A model generated the notes under the pieces. It searched no databases. It was given only the letters and a program-made list of their open reading frames with translations, and had not been told where the DNA came from. 54,213 bases of DNA from an uncultured Porphyromonadaceae bacterium (GTDB lineage Bacteria; Bacteroidota; Bacteroidia; Bacteroidales; Muribaculaceae): NCBI GenBank assembly GCA_947178215.1, contig CAMWXJ010000018.1:1-54213 (forward strand), in the 5' to 3' direction. Positions 1 through 7,943 of this stretch are shown in pieces (the first letter of the stretch is position 1; the number at the start of each line of letters is the position of its first letter). Position numbers and translations under genes: made by a program.

Positions 1-885
1 GCCGGAGATAGAGCCGGGACCGTAAATGTTCTGGAATTTCGGGGCATGGGTCATGCGGTCGATACCGAAAGTCTGGCTCACGGTGACACCGAATCCTTTG
101 GAGCCTTTGCCACTCTTGGTAGTGATGACAATGGCGCCGTTGAGTCCGCGCGAACCGTAGAGGGCGGTCGCAGCTGCGCCTTTAAGCACCGACACGCTCT
201 CGAAGTCGGCGGGGTTGAGGTTTTTCAGCTCGTTGCCGTAATCATTGTTGGAGCTGCTGTAATCGGCCGAGTTCTCGTGCACCGCGTTGTCGAGGATGAT
301 GCCGTCGACAACATAGATAGGCTGGTTGTTGGCACCGAGTGTCGAGGCACCGCGGATAAGAATCTTCGACGTGCCGAACATGCCGCCGTCTGACTGATTG
401 ATTTCGACACCGGCCACCTTGCCTTGCAGTGCGTTAGTGGGATTAATGATGTTGCCGTTGAGGTCGTCGCCCTTGACTTCGGTCACGGCATAGCCGAGAG
501 CCTTCTTGTCGCGCTTCATGCCGAGAGCGGTCACCACGACTTCGCTCAGCAACTGTGAGTCATCGCTGAGAGTGACGGCCAGCGGCTGGCCCTCCCATTT
601 TACTTCGACAGGCTTGCAGCCGATACTCGCAATTTTGATTATAGCCCCGAGTGCGACTCCGCGGAGAGAGAAATTGCCGTCGAGGTCGGTGGCTGCGCCG
701 TTGCCGGTACCTGCGACAATAACCGATGCGCCTATGACAGGCTCTCCTGTTGCATCAGTTACAGTTCCGACACAGTTGGTTGCATCCTGTGCCTCGCCCT
801 GTGTCTGGGCATATACTGTCAGAGAACCGCCACATGCGGAGGTCAGACAGCACGCCAGAACCATTTTGGCTAACTGGTGTGACAT
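1..885 (-). CDS. SusC/RagA-family TonB-linked outer-membrane receptor, N-terminal part (runs off left edge)
   Basis: The reverse strand reads without a stop from an ATG at 883-885 to the window edge, about 295 codons of a protein family usually near 1000 residues. A signal peptide ending near VYAQ comes first. Next is a carboxypeptidase-regulatory-like beta-sandwich (CVGTVTDATGEPVIGASV, then TDLDGNFSLRG), then a linker with LLSEVVVTALG and a TonB-dependent plug domain (NALQGKVAGVEI, ILIRGAST, QPIYVVDG, SVLKGAAATALYGSRGLNGA). This order is diagnostic of SusC/RagA proteins, which import oligosaccharides or peptides across the outer membrane with a SusD lipoprotein. The barrel and any susD partner would lie left of base 1. 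The substrate cannot be told from this part. Identification is firm; the exact start is likely. Confidence 0.93.
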   Translation of the reverse strand, partial: MSHQLAKMVLACCLTSACGGSLTVYAQTQGEAQDATNCVGTVTDATGEPVIGASVIVAGTGNGAATDLDGNFSLRGVALGAIIKIASIGCKPVEVKWEGQPLAVTLSDDSQLLSEVVVTALGMKRDKKALGYAVTEVKGDDLNGNIINPTNALQGKVAGVEINQSDGGMFGTSKILIRGASTLGANNQPIYVVDGIILDNAVHENSADYSSSNNDYGNELKNLNPADFESVSVLKGAAATALYGSRGLNGAIVITTKSGKGSKGFGVTVSQTFGIDRMTHAPKFQNIYGPGSISG

Positions 886-962
886 AGATAGGTGATAAAG
901 GTATGGTTTAGAAAAATTAATGAGGATAAAAAAACCAAGAAGATGTGTGTTTTTTCACGGAG

Positions 963-991
963 CAAAATTAGCGATTAACAACGACCTCAAA
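963..991 (-). promoter_or_regulatory. Bacteroidetes-type promoter of the susC-like gene
   Basis: On the reverse strand TAATTTTG (963-970) fits the -7 consensus TAnnTTTG, and TTTG (988-991) lies 17 bases upstream as a -33 element. The box is about 78 bases from the start codon. The spacing is slightly shorter than usual. Confidence 0.5.
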
Positions 992-1091
992 TCGTAAAAT
1001 GGGTTAAACGCACCTTCCGTTACCAATTATTAACAGCGTCGACCGAACTTAGTGCCGCTTGTCTCTGTTGTGGCGTCCTCACGCCTTCACG

Positions 1092-1131
1092 AAAAAAGCG
1101 GAGGCGCGTCAGAATATCTGACACGCCTCCG
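1092..1131 (-). terminator. Intrinsic terminator of fba
   Basis: A 14-base stem (1099-1112 with 1118-1131, one internal mismatch) with a 5-base loop is followed on the reverse strand by a run of six T (1092-1097). It sits just past the fba stop codon. Confidence 0.85.
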
Positions 1132-1161
1132 TGTATGGATGTCGGTTAGGCGACCGTGGCT

Positions 1162-2157
1162 TTATGCCTTGCCGTTGGAGCCGAGCACGTTGACAATCTT
1201 GTGCTTGTAAAGACGCTCCATCTCGTCGCGGGCCGGACCGAGATACTTGCGGGGGTCAAATTCACCGGGCTTTTCGGCAAACACCTGGCGCACAGCAGCT
1301 GTCATGGCAAGACGACTGTCGGAGTCGATGTTGATTTTGCATACGGCGCTCTTGGCAGCCTTGCGGAGCTCTTCTTCGGGGATACCGATAGCGTCGGGAA
1401 GCTTGCCGCCGAACTTGTTGATGGTGTCGACATATTCCTGGGGAACCGACGACGAGCCGTGGAGCACGATGGGGAAACCGGGGAGCTTCTCCATAACGGC
1501 GTCGAGCACGTCGAATGCCAGGGGGGGAGGTACGAGGCGACCCTCGGCGTTGCGGGTGCACTGCTCGGGAGTGAACTTGTAAGCGCCGTGGCTGGTGCCG
1601 ATAGAGATAGCGAGCGAGTCGCAGCCGGTGCGGGTAGCGAAGTCGATAACCTCTTCGGGGTCGGTATAGGTGTGGTGGTCGGACGAAACTTCATCCTCTA
1701 CACCGGCGAGAACGCCGAGCTCACCCTCTACCGTTACGTCGAACTGATGGGCGTAGTCTACAACTTTCTTGGTGAGGGCGACATTCTCCTCGTAGGGGAG
1801 GTGCGAACCGTCAATCATCACCGAAGAGAAGCCGTTGTCGATGCAGCTCTTGCAAAGCTCGAAGCTGTCACCGTGGTCGAGGTGAAGCACAATCTGGGGA
1901 TTCTCCCAGCCCAGCTCCTTGGCGTAGGCAACAGCGCCCTGAGCCATGTAGCGAAGCAGAGTGGCGTTGGCATAATTACGTGCGCCCTTCGATACCTGGA
2001 GAATCACGGGGCTCTTCTCTTCCGAAGCAGCCTTGATGATGGCCTGGAGCTGCTCCATGTTGTTGAAGTTGAAGGCGGGGATGGCATAGCCACCCTTGAT
2101 GGCCTTTGCAAACATCTCACGGGTGTTTACGAGGCCGAGTTCCTTATAGCTTACCAT
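1162..2157 (-). CDS. fba: Class II fructose-1,6-bisphosphate aldolase
   Basis: A 331-residue zinc-dependent aldolase that reversibly splits fructose 1,6-bisphosphate into dihydroxyacetone phosphate and glyceraldehyde 3-phosphate in the cytoplasm. The catalytic and zinc-binding stretch HLDHGDS is at residues 92-98 (D94, H95). E145, the second zinc-site histidine in GTSHG (H190) and the third in LHGSS (H233) are present, as is the phosphate-binding IGTSHG region. The length fits the class II family. The start at 2157 gives MVSYKELGL; longer in-frame starts would place a non-conserved tail over the promoter. It is monocistronic, with its own promoter and terminator, and is transcribed divergently from the CPBP protease. 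Confidence 0.95.
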   Translation of the reverse strand: MVSYKELGLVNTREMFAKAIKGGYAIPAFNFNNMEQLQAIIKAASEEKSPVILQVSKGARNYANATLLRYMAQGAVAYAKELGWENPQIVLHLDHGDSFELCKSCIDNGFSSVMIDGSHLPYEENVALTKKVVDYAHQFDVTVEGELGVLAGVEDEVSSDHHTYTDPEEVIDFATRTGCDSLAISIGTSHGAYKFTPEQCTRNAEGRLVPPPLAFDVLDAVMEKLPGFPIVLHGSSSVPQEYVDTINKFGGKLPDAIGIPEEELRKAAKSAVCKINIDSDSRLAMTAAVRQVFAEKPGEFDPRKYLGPARDEMERLYKHKIVNVLGSNGKA

Positions 2158-2244
2158 ATTTATATAAAGTGTTATTTGGTCAGGTAACAGTATACTTGAT
2201 TTTGCCTGTGACAGCGGACGGATGCTCCGACCGCATATTTGCGG

Positions 2245-2276
2245 CAAAGATAGCTATTTTTTCAGACATGCCCAAG
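2245..2276 (-). promoter_or_regulatory. Promoter of fba
   Basis: On the reverse strand TATCTTTG (2245-2252) is a perfect -7 box. CTTG (2273-2276), one half of the palindrome CAAGCTTG, lies 20 bases upstream as the -33 element. Confidence 0.6.
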
Positions 2277-2306
2277 CTTGTGTTTCACTTTTTTGCCGTA
2301 CCTTTG
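2277..2306 (+). promoter_or_regulatory. Promoter of the CPBP protease gene, back-to-back with the fba promoter
   Basis: TACCTTTG (2299-2306) is a perfect -7 box. CTTG (2277-2280), the other half of CAAGCTTG, lies 18 bases upstream. The box ends only 7 bases before the ATG at 2314, so the transcript should have almost no leader. Confidence 0.6.
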
Positions 2307-2313
2307 CCCCACA

Positions 2314-3144
2314 ATGGAACAGATAAGATATAACGTGAGCCGGCCTCAGAGGCTACTCCTTTTTGTATGCGTCACACTGGTATGTTTTCTTGTCGGCGCA
2401 GTCATGGTCTACTTTATCGGCTCGACCACTACCCCGCGTGTAAGAATCGGCACTGTTGTGCAAGACGTGATATGCTTTGCCGTACCGGCAATAGCCACGG
2501 CAGTGCTGGTGACACGACGTCCGGCCGACCTGCTTCTCATCCGTCGCCCGCAGATGGCAGTCATGGCGTTCATGCTCGCCACGGTAATTTTCGCCGTCCC
2601 GGCCATGAACGCTTTGGTGGAGTGGAACGCGTCGTTGCCCATGCCCGAAGCCTGGCGTGCCGGCACAGAGATGCAGCAGGAAGCGGTGAGGCTGCTTTTC
2701 GGCGGCTCAGGCCCCGGCTCGCTCGTGGCCGCATTGCTGATTGTGGGGCTTATGGCTCCCCTCACGGAAGAGTTACTGTTTCGGGGCTGCCTTCAACGGA
2801 TTCTCGGCGGCATGATAAACCGTCATGCAGCCGTGTGGATTGCAGCGACTGTGTTCTCGCTCGCCCATTTTGATATGAGCGGCTTCGTTCCGCGCCTGCT
2901 GCTCGGTGCCTGCTTCGGCTACGGTCTGCTGTGGAGCGGCTCGCTGTGGACCGCCGTAGCCTGCCACGCGCTCAACAACTGCATGGCCGTGACAGCAATG
3001 TGGCTTGAAGAGGGTGGCAACGCCGCCGGCGAGCAGATACAGTCGTTCGGCGCCGGGAGCGTGTCGCTCATCGTGGCGTCGTCAATAATATGCGCCGCAC
3101 TGTTGCGTCGTGCTTGGACTTCAAGAGACAAAGCTGTCGCCTGA
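2314..3144 (+). CDS. CPBP family intramembrane metalloprotease
   Basis: A 276-residue inner-membrane protein with several hydrophobic segments. The CPBP (CAAX protease and bacteriocin-processing) signatures are visible: EELLFRG at 152-158 (E152, E153, R157), H185 in FSLAHF and H218 in ACHALNN. These residues form the glutamate/histidine metal site of the family, which cleaves peptides within the membrane. The substrate is unknown; family members process prenylated proteins or give bacteriocin self-immunity, and neither is indicated by the neighbours. The start at 2314 lies right behind a strong promoter box. The gene converges on lptB with only 20 bases between and no clear terminator. Confidence 0.85.
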   Translation: MEQIRYNVSRPQRLLLFVCVTLVCFLVGAVMVYFIGSTTTPRVRIGTVVQDVICFAVPAIATAVLVTRRPADLLLIRRPQMAVMAFMLATVIFAVPAMNALVEWNASLPMPEAWRAGTEMQQEAVRLLFGGSGPGSLVAALLIVGLMAPLTEELLFRGCLQRILGGMINRHAAVWIAATVFSLAHFDMSGFVPRLLLGACFGYGLLWSGSLWTAVACHALNNCMAVTAMWLEEGGNAAGEQIQSFGAGSVSLIVASSIICAALLRRAWTSRDKAVA

Positions 3145-3164
3145 CCCGCCACTGACGCTACTCC

Positions 3165-3944
3165 TCAGTCAAATTTCTTGCGGTTGAAGATGAAGTTGCG
3201 GCCAAGATACTTCTCACGCACCACCGGGTTGACCGCCAGCTCCTCGGATGTTCCCTGGAAGAGTATGCGGCCGTCGAAGAGCAGATAGGCACGGTCGGTA
3301 ATCGACAGCGTCTCGGGTGCGTTGTGGTCGGTAATAAGTATGCCTATATTTTTTTCTTTCAGCTTGTAGACGATATACTGAATATCCTCCACAGCAATAG
3401 GATCAACACCGGCAAACGGCTCGTCGAGCATGATAAACTTGGGATCGATAGCCAGACAGCGGGCTATCTCGGTGCGTCGGCGCTCGCCGCCCGACAGCTG
3501 ATCGCCGAGGTTCTTACGCACTTTTTCGAGGCGGAATTCCGAGATAAGGCTTTCGAGCTTTTCGCGCTGATACTCGCGGCTTGTGGGGGTCATTTCGAGA
3601 ATGGCGCGGATATTGTTCTCGACCGACAGTTTGCGGAACACCGACGGCTCCTGCGCGAGATAACCTATGCCGTAGCGGGCGCGCTTGTACACAGGATACT
3701 TCGTAATATCGGTGTCGTTGAGAAATATGCGGCCCTCATTGGGGGTAATAAGGCCTGTGGTCATGTAGAACGTCGTGGTCTTGCCGGCACCGTTAGGGCC
3801 GAGCAGACCCACAATCTCGCCCTGCTTCACGTCTATCGACACATGATTTGCCACAGTGCGCTTGCCATATTTCTTGACCAGATTTTCGGTGCGGAGCACC
3901 ATACGGCTGTCGGTCGGAGTCTTGATTTCTTCTGTTTCTTCCAT
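3165..3944 (-). CDS. lptB: LPS export ABC transporter ATP-binding protein LptB
   Basis: A 259-residue cytoplasmic ATPase that powers extraction of lipopolysaccharide from the inner membrane through LptF/LptG. Walker [10 protein letters not shown] is at 49-57, the Q-loop at YLAQEP (95-100), the ABC signature LSGGE at 150-154, Walker B FIMLDEP at 170-176 and the H-loop histidine at 207 (ITDHN). The tail EKYLGRNF is characteristic of LptB rather than of amino-acid ABC ATPases. M15 is an alternative start; the first 14 residues are poorly conserved in character. It is the second gene of an operon with udk, 19 bases after it. A matching LptF/G permease lies at 43246 and LptD at 13214. Confidence 0.94.
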   Translation of the reverse strand: MEETEEIKTPTDSRMVLRTENLVKKYGKRTVANHVSIDVKQGEIVGLLGPNGAGKTTTFYMTTGLITPNEGRIFLNDTDITKYPVYKRARYGIGYLAQEPSVFRKLSVENNIRAILEMTPTSREYQREKLESLISEFRLEKVRKNLGDQLSGGERRRTEIARCLAIDPKFIMLDEPFAGVDPIAVEDIQYIVYKLKEKNIGILITDHNAPETLSITDRAYLLFDGRILFQGTSEELAVNPVVREKYLGRNFIFNRKKFD

Positions 3945-3963
3945 TGTAAGAGGAGGGACTGGG

Positions 3964-4590
3964 TTAACGTTGCAGGCGTGCGCGTTTCAGACGTGCGTCG
4001 ATATAATCGGTGAGCAGGTTGATAGCCACTGCGTTTGAGCCGCCCTGCGGCACTATGAGGTCGGCGTGTCGCTTCGACGGCTCGATATACATCTCATGCA
4101 TCGGTTTGAGCACGTCCTGGTAGCGGTCAATCACGGCCTGCGGCGTGCGTCCGCGTTCCACGCAGTCGCGTGCAATGACACGGATAAGGCGATCGTCGGC
4201 ATCGGCGTCGACAAACACCTTTACGTCCATCATCTTGCGGAGGGTGGGGTCGTTGAGCACAAGAATGCCTTCGACAATCACCACGTCGCGCGGCTCTATG
4301 CGCTCCGTCTCTTTCTGGCGCGTGCAGGTGAGGTAGCTGTACACCGGCATATCCACACCGCGACCGTCGCGGAGCTCGCGGAGATGCTCTACAAGCAGGC
4401 TCCACTCTATCGCGGCGGGTTCGTCGAAGTTGACCTTGCTCCGTTGTTCGGGCGGCATACCGCTTAGGTCTTTATAATAGGAGTCCTGGGGTATGACGGT
4501 GACCTCGCCCGGCGGGAGGAGCGAGATGATTTTATTGACCACGGTGGTCTTGCCCGAGCCGGTTCCTCCGGCGATACCTATAATGAGCAT
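3964..4590 (-). CDS. udk: Uridine kinase
   Basis: A 208-residue P-loop kinase that phosphorylates uridine and cytidine to UMP and CMP with ATP or GTP in pyrimidine salvage. The P-loop GGTGSGKT is at residues 8-15, followed by the typical [18 protein letters not shown] and MPVYSY segments that shape the nucleoside pocket. The RD(C)VERGRT lid and [17 protein letters not shown] tail are also characteristic. The length is normal. It is the first gene of a two-gene leftward transcript with lptB. The region upstream (4591-4700) holds only a weak -7-like TAACTTCG, so no promoter is annotated. Confidence 0.95.
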   Translation of the reverse strand: MLIIGIAGGTGSGKTTVVNKIISLLPPGEVTVIPQDSYYKDLSGMPPEQRSKVNFDEPAAIEWSLLVEHLRELRDGRGVDMPVYSYLTCTRQKETERIEPRDVVIVEGILVLNDPTLRKMMDVKVFVDADADDRLIRVIARDCVERGRTPQAVIDRYQDVLKPMHEMYIEPSKRHADLIVPQGGSNAVAINLLTDYIDARLKRARLQR

Positions 4591-4754
4591 CAGCTTGGCG
4601 ATTAATTTGAGTTAATGGTTTTACAGAGCTATATCAGCGCGAAGTTAGCAATTTTTTTGCGGCCCTCGGCTCGATTTGGCTAAAAATGCATAATTAGTGG
4701 TCGTTTGGCCGAGCGACTTGCGGGCGGGATGACCGCCGTTTGTCAAAAAATGAG

Positions 4755-4762
4755 TACCTTTG
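4755..4762 (+). promoter_or_regulatory. -7 promoter box for the mlaEF operon
   Basis: TACCTTTG matches TAnnTTTG. No convincing -33 element is seen at 18-21 bases. Its position argues against the in-frame start codons at 4705 and 4750 and for the ATG at 4834. Confidence 0.45.
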
Positions 4763-4833
4763 CAAATCCCTCCTCAACCTTGTCAAACCAACCGGCCACC
4801 GGCCTGCTCTCTTTATTACATCACGACACCCGT

Positions 4834-5583
4834 ATGATTCTCGCATCGGCCATAAGCTCGTTCGGGCGCTACTGGCTCTTCATGAAGCGCGTTTTTAGCG
4901 TGCCCGACAAGTGGCGCGTGTTCTACTCCCGCACGATATTTGAGATAAACAAGCTCGGCATCGACTCCATCCCACTCGTAATAGTAATCTCGATATTCAT
5001 CGGAGCAGTGTGTACCATCCAGATGGTACTCAACACCAGCAACCCGCTGCTCCCGGCCTACTCGGTGGGACTCGCCACGCGCGACATAGTGCTACTGGAA
5101 TTTTCCAACTCTATCCTGTGTCTTATCCTCGCCGGCAAAGTGGGCTCCAACATCGCCTCCGAGATAGGCACCATGAGGGTCACGGAGCAGATTGACGCAC
5201 TTGACATCATGGGTGTCAACTCAGCCAACTACCTCGTGCTCCCCAAAGTGGTGGGATTCGTGCTGTTCATGCCGATTCTCGACGTGCTGTGTATCGGCAC
5301 CGCCCTGCTCGGCGGCTACGGTGTAGCCATCTTCACCGACATGATTACCGTGAGCCGCTATGTCTACGGCATACAGGCGTTTTTCCAGGAATGGTACGTA
5401 TGGTACGGCATCATCAAATCGGTAGTGTTCGCCTACATCATCGCTTCGGTGGCGGCATATTGCGGCTTCTTTGTCAAAGGAGGCGCTCTTGAAGTGGGCA
5501 AAGCCTCGACCAACGCCGTCGTTTCATCTTCGATACTCATCCTGCTCATGGATGTCATCCTTACCAAACTGTTGCTGCAATGA
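4834..5583 (+). CDS. mlaE: MlaE-family ABC transporter permease
   Basis: A 249-residue MlaE/YrbE permease with about five membrane segments. The family hallmarks are FEINKLGIDSIPLV near the start, the conserved GSNIASEIGTMRVTEQIDALDIMG block (glycines and the TEQIDAL motif) and FVKGGALEVGKA near the end. MlaE proteins form the inner-membrane core that, with MlaF and an MCE protein (MlaD), moves phospholipids between outer and inner membranes. The start at 4834 was preferred because a -7 box at 4755-4762 lies downstream of the earlier candidate starts. The stop overlaps the mlaF start (ATGA), showing translational coupling. No MlaD-type gene follows, which is unusual. Confidence 0.92.
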   Translation: MILASAISSFGRYWLFMKRVFSVPDKWRVFYSRTIFEINKLGIDSIPLVIVISIFIGAVCTIQMVLNTSNPLLPAYSVGLATRDIVLLEFSNSILCLILAGKVGSNIASEIGTMRVTEQIDALDIMGVNSANYLVLPKVVGFVLFMPILDVLCIGTALLGGYGVAIFTDMITVSRYVYGIQAFFQEWYVWYGIIKSVVFAYIIASVAAYCGFFVKGGALEVGKASTNAVVSSSILILLMDVILTKLLLQ

Positions 5584-6353
5584 TAGAAGTCAAGAACATA
5601 TCAAAGACATTCGACGACGGGCGCACAGTGCTCCACGACGTCAGCGCCACCTTCTACACCGGCAAGACCAATCTCATAATAGGCCAGAGCGGTTCGGGCA
5701 AAACGGTTATGATGAAGTCGATAGTAGGCCTCGTGCGTCCGGAGAGCGGCGAGATTCTATACGACGGCCGCGACTTTCTCGCCATGGATCCTGAGCAAAT
5801 CAAGAATCTGCGCAAGGAGATAGGCATGCTCTTCCAGGGCTCGGCCCTGTTTGACAGCGAGACGGTGCTCGGCAACGTGATGTTTCCCCTGATGATGTTC
5901 ACGTCGATGAGCCCCGCCGAGCAGCGCGAGCGCGCTCAGTTCTGCCTGGCCCGCGTCAACCTCCACGGCGCCGATCACAAATATCCGGCTGAAATATCAG
6001 GCGGCATGCAGAAGCGCGTCGCCATAGCCCGAGCTATCGCGCTCAATCCCAAGTATCTGTTCTGCGACGAGCCCAACTCAGGCCTCGACCCGCGCACCTC
6101 GCTGGTAATCGACGAACTACTCAGCGATATCACCCACGAATACGGAATCACCACCATAATCAACACCCACGACATGAACTCTGTTATGGGTATAGGCGAA
6201 AACATTGTTTTCATCAAGGAGGGCCGCCCCGGGTGGGTAGGCAACAGCCGCGAACTTTTCCACAGCGACAACAAAGACCTCAACGACTTTGTTTTCGCTA
6301 CACAGCTCTTCCGCGACGCCCGCTCCTACATACGCGAGCATAACCGGAACTGA
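5580..6353 (+). CDS. mlaF: MlaF-family ABC transporter ATP-binding protein
   Basis: A 257-residue ATPase partner of MlaE in phospholipid transport. Walker A GQSGSGKT is at 35-42, the Q-loop at MLFQGSALFDS, the signature ISGGMQKR at 139-146 and Walker B YLFCDEP at 159-165. The signature variant SGGMQKR and the SALFDS sequence are characteristic of the Mla/TTG2 class. It overlaps mlaE by four bases. Downstream, after 36 bases, comes a DUF1573 gene rather than the usual MCE-domain gene. Confidence 0.93.
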   Translation: MIEVKNISKTFDDGRTVLHDVSATFYTGKTNLIIGQSGSGKTVMMKSIVGLVRPESGEILYDGRDFLAMDPEQIKNLRKEIGMLFQGSALFDSETVLGNVMFPLMMFTSMSPAEQRERAQFCLARVNLHGADHKYPAEISGGMQKRVAIARAIALNPKYLFCDEPNSGLDPRTSLVIDELLSDITHEYGITTIINTHDMNSVMGIGENIVFIKEGRPGWVGNSRELFHSDNKDLNDFVFATQLFRDARSYIREHNRN

Positions 6354-6389
6354 CCACCATTCCGACACACACTCACACCTCATACCAAT

Positions 6390-6782
6390 ATGAAACGCAT
6401 AATATCATTTACATTACTGATGATAGCCTGCGTGACCACCATGTGGGCCGCAGACACCAACGGCATATCATGGTCGACCACCGACCACGACTTCGGCACG
6501 ATTCACGCTTCGGCCGGAAAAGTAAAGGCCGAATATTCGTTTACCAACAACACCTCCGAGCCGGTAGCGATAGTGTCGATGACCAACGGAGGATGCGGAT
6601 GCACCGTACCCTCGTTCCCGCGCAAGCCTGTGGCCAAGGGGGAGACGGCCACCGTGTCGATTACGTTCGACCCCGCGCGCTTCAAGGGGGAGTTCAAGCG
6701 TCAGGTCACCGTAACACTGCTTGTCAACGGCAAGCGCATCAAAAGCAAACTGAAATTCGAAGGACACATAATCCCTGACTGA
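6390..6782 (+). CDS. DUF1573 exported protein (short)
   Basis: A 130-residue protein with a clear signal peptide (about residues 1-20, ending MWAA) followed by a single DUF1573 immunoglobulin-like domain. Family marks are HDFGTI near the start, the GGCGCT cysteine pair, and the ITFDPARFKGEF stretch. Such domains are very common in Bacteroidetes exported proteins; no biochemical function is established. It shares the arrangement HxFG...CGCT...DPA with the next gene, so the two look like tandem paralogues. The stop and the next start share a base (TGATG), indicating coupling. It may be cotranscribed with mlaEF. Confidence 0.85.
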   Translation: MKRIISFTLLMIACVTTMWAADTNGISWSTTDHDFGTIHASAGKVKAEYSFTNNTSEPVAIVSMTNGGCGCTVPSFPRKPVAKGETATVSITFDPARFKGEFKRQVTVTLLVNGKRIKSKLKFEGHIIPD

Positions 6783-7900
6783 TGAAAGCTTTCCGCCGCA
6801 TCGCATCACTTATCGCCATAGCCGCCCTCGCCACGACGGCCGCCGTGGCAGCGCGTCCCTCCGAACGCGCCAAAGTAGACTTCACCTGGAACGCTCTCGA
6901 CCATAACTTCGGAGCATTCAACGAGGATATGGGTCCCGTGACATGCCGGTTCAAGGGCGTCAACACCGGCACCGACACCACTGCGGTGATTATCCTAAGT
7001 GCGTCGTGTGGCTGCACACAGCCCGTGGCCGACAAACGCGTTATCCCCCCGGGCGACTCGCTAGCCATATCCGTGACCTACGACCCGGCCGGACGCCCGG
7101 GAGTGTTTGACAAGCGCGTCAAGCTTGTGGCACGCGGCGGCTACACACAGACATTCCATATCCGCGGCAGCGTAATCGGCAGCCTCAAACACATGAAGCG
7201 CCAATATCCCTACGAGGTCGGCGACGCCTACCGTGTCAGCAGCGACGCCGTACTGTTTGGCAACACTCGCGAGGACCGTACCGTGAGCACTATGATACGC
7301 GGCATCAACAACACCGAAAGCATCCTTGTGCCGGTGGTGAAATCGGCCCCTGAGTTCGTCACCGCCATAGTCGAGCCCGACACAGTTCAGCCCGGCGACC
7401 GCTTCGTGGTGTCGCTCACCGCCGACGGCCCCAAAGTAGGGCAGCTCGGCGTCACCATGGACAAGCTCACCCTCACAGCCGCCGGCAAGCCCGAGGCCGA
7501 ACTCACTCTCCCCGTGTCGATTCTGCTGTTCAGGGAATTTCCGCCACTCACAGCCGCACAGATTGACTCGGCCGCCTGCCTTACTATCCCTAACGACAAA
7601 ATAGACCTCGGCACCGACATCGACCCGAAGTCAAAGAAAACCATAAAGCGCAAAGTCAAGATTGCCAATGCCGGCCACGAGCCGCTTGAAATACTCCGCG
7701 CCTACTCCATAACCCCCGGATTTACCGTCAAGGCGCCCAAGAAGAGTATTCCGGCACAGAAAGATGCCGAGATTGAGATTATCTTCACTCCGGCCGAATA
7801 CACCGGCGAGCCCGACATCAAGGCCTACATATCGCTCATAAGCAATTCGCCGCTCAACACCGATATGTCGGTCACTGTCACCGGTGCCATGAAAAAATAA
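6782..7900 (+). CDS. DUF1573 exported protein (long)
   Basis: A 372-residue protein with a signal peptide (to about residue 23, VAARP). The first domain is DUF1573 (DHNFGAF, ASCGCTQP, VTYDPAG), a paralogue of the preceding gene. A middle beta-rich domain (about 125-245) follows. The last domain (about 270-372; LGTDIDPKSKK, VKIANAGHEPLEI, IIFTPAEYTGE) has the look of another Ig-like HYDIN/ASPM-type repeat but lacks the cysteine pair. The function is unknown; the architecture suggests a periplasmic or surface structural role. Translation is coupled to the upstream paralogue. MeaB follows 43 bases later. Confidence 0.82.
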   Translation: MKAFRRIASLIAIAALATTAAVAARPSERAKVDFTWNALDHNFGAFNEDMGPVTCRFKGVNTGTDTTAVIILSASCGCTQPVADKRVIPPGDSLAISVTYDPAGRPGVFDKRVKLVARGGYTQTFHIRGSVIGSLKHMKRQYPYEVGDAYRVSSDAVLFGNTREDRTVSTMIRGINNTESILVPVVKSAPEFVTAIVEPDTVQPGDRFVVSLTADGPKVGQLGVTMDKLTLTAAGKPEAELTLPVSILLFREFPPLTAAQIDSAACLTIPNDKIDLGTDIDPKSKKTIKRKVKIANAGHEPLEILRAYSITPGFTVKAPKKSIPAQKDAEIEIIFTPAEYTGEPDIKAYISLISNSPLNTDMSVTVTGAMKK

Positions 7901-7943
7901 AACTCTTACCTTACACCCTCCGTCACCTCTCATCCCCACCACC

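Noticed and set aside
1156-2187. Open frame of 343 codons opposite fba
   Set aside because: Antisense shadow of a well-conserved aldolase, with no protein-like motifs.
4641-4648. TAACTTCG as the udk promoter
   Set aside because: One mismatch in the invariant TTTG and no -33 element; too weak to annotate.
4676-4692. TTGGCTAAAAATGCA as a third sigma-54 site
   Set aside because: The GG-to-GC distance is two bases too short and the second half lacks TTGC.
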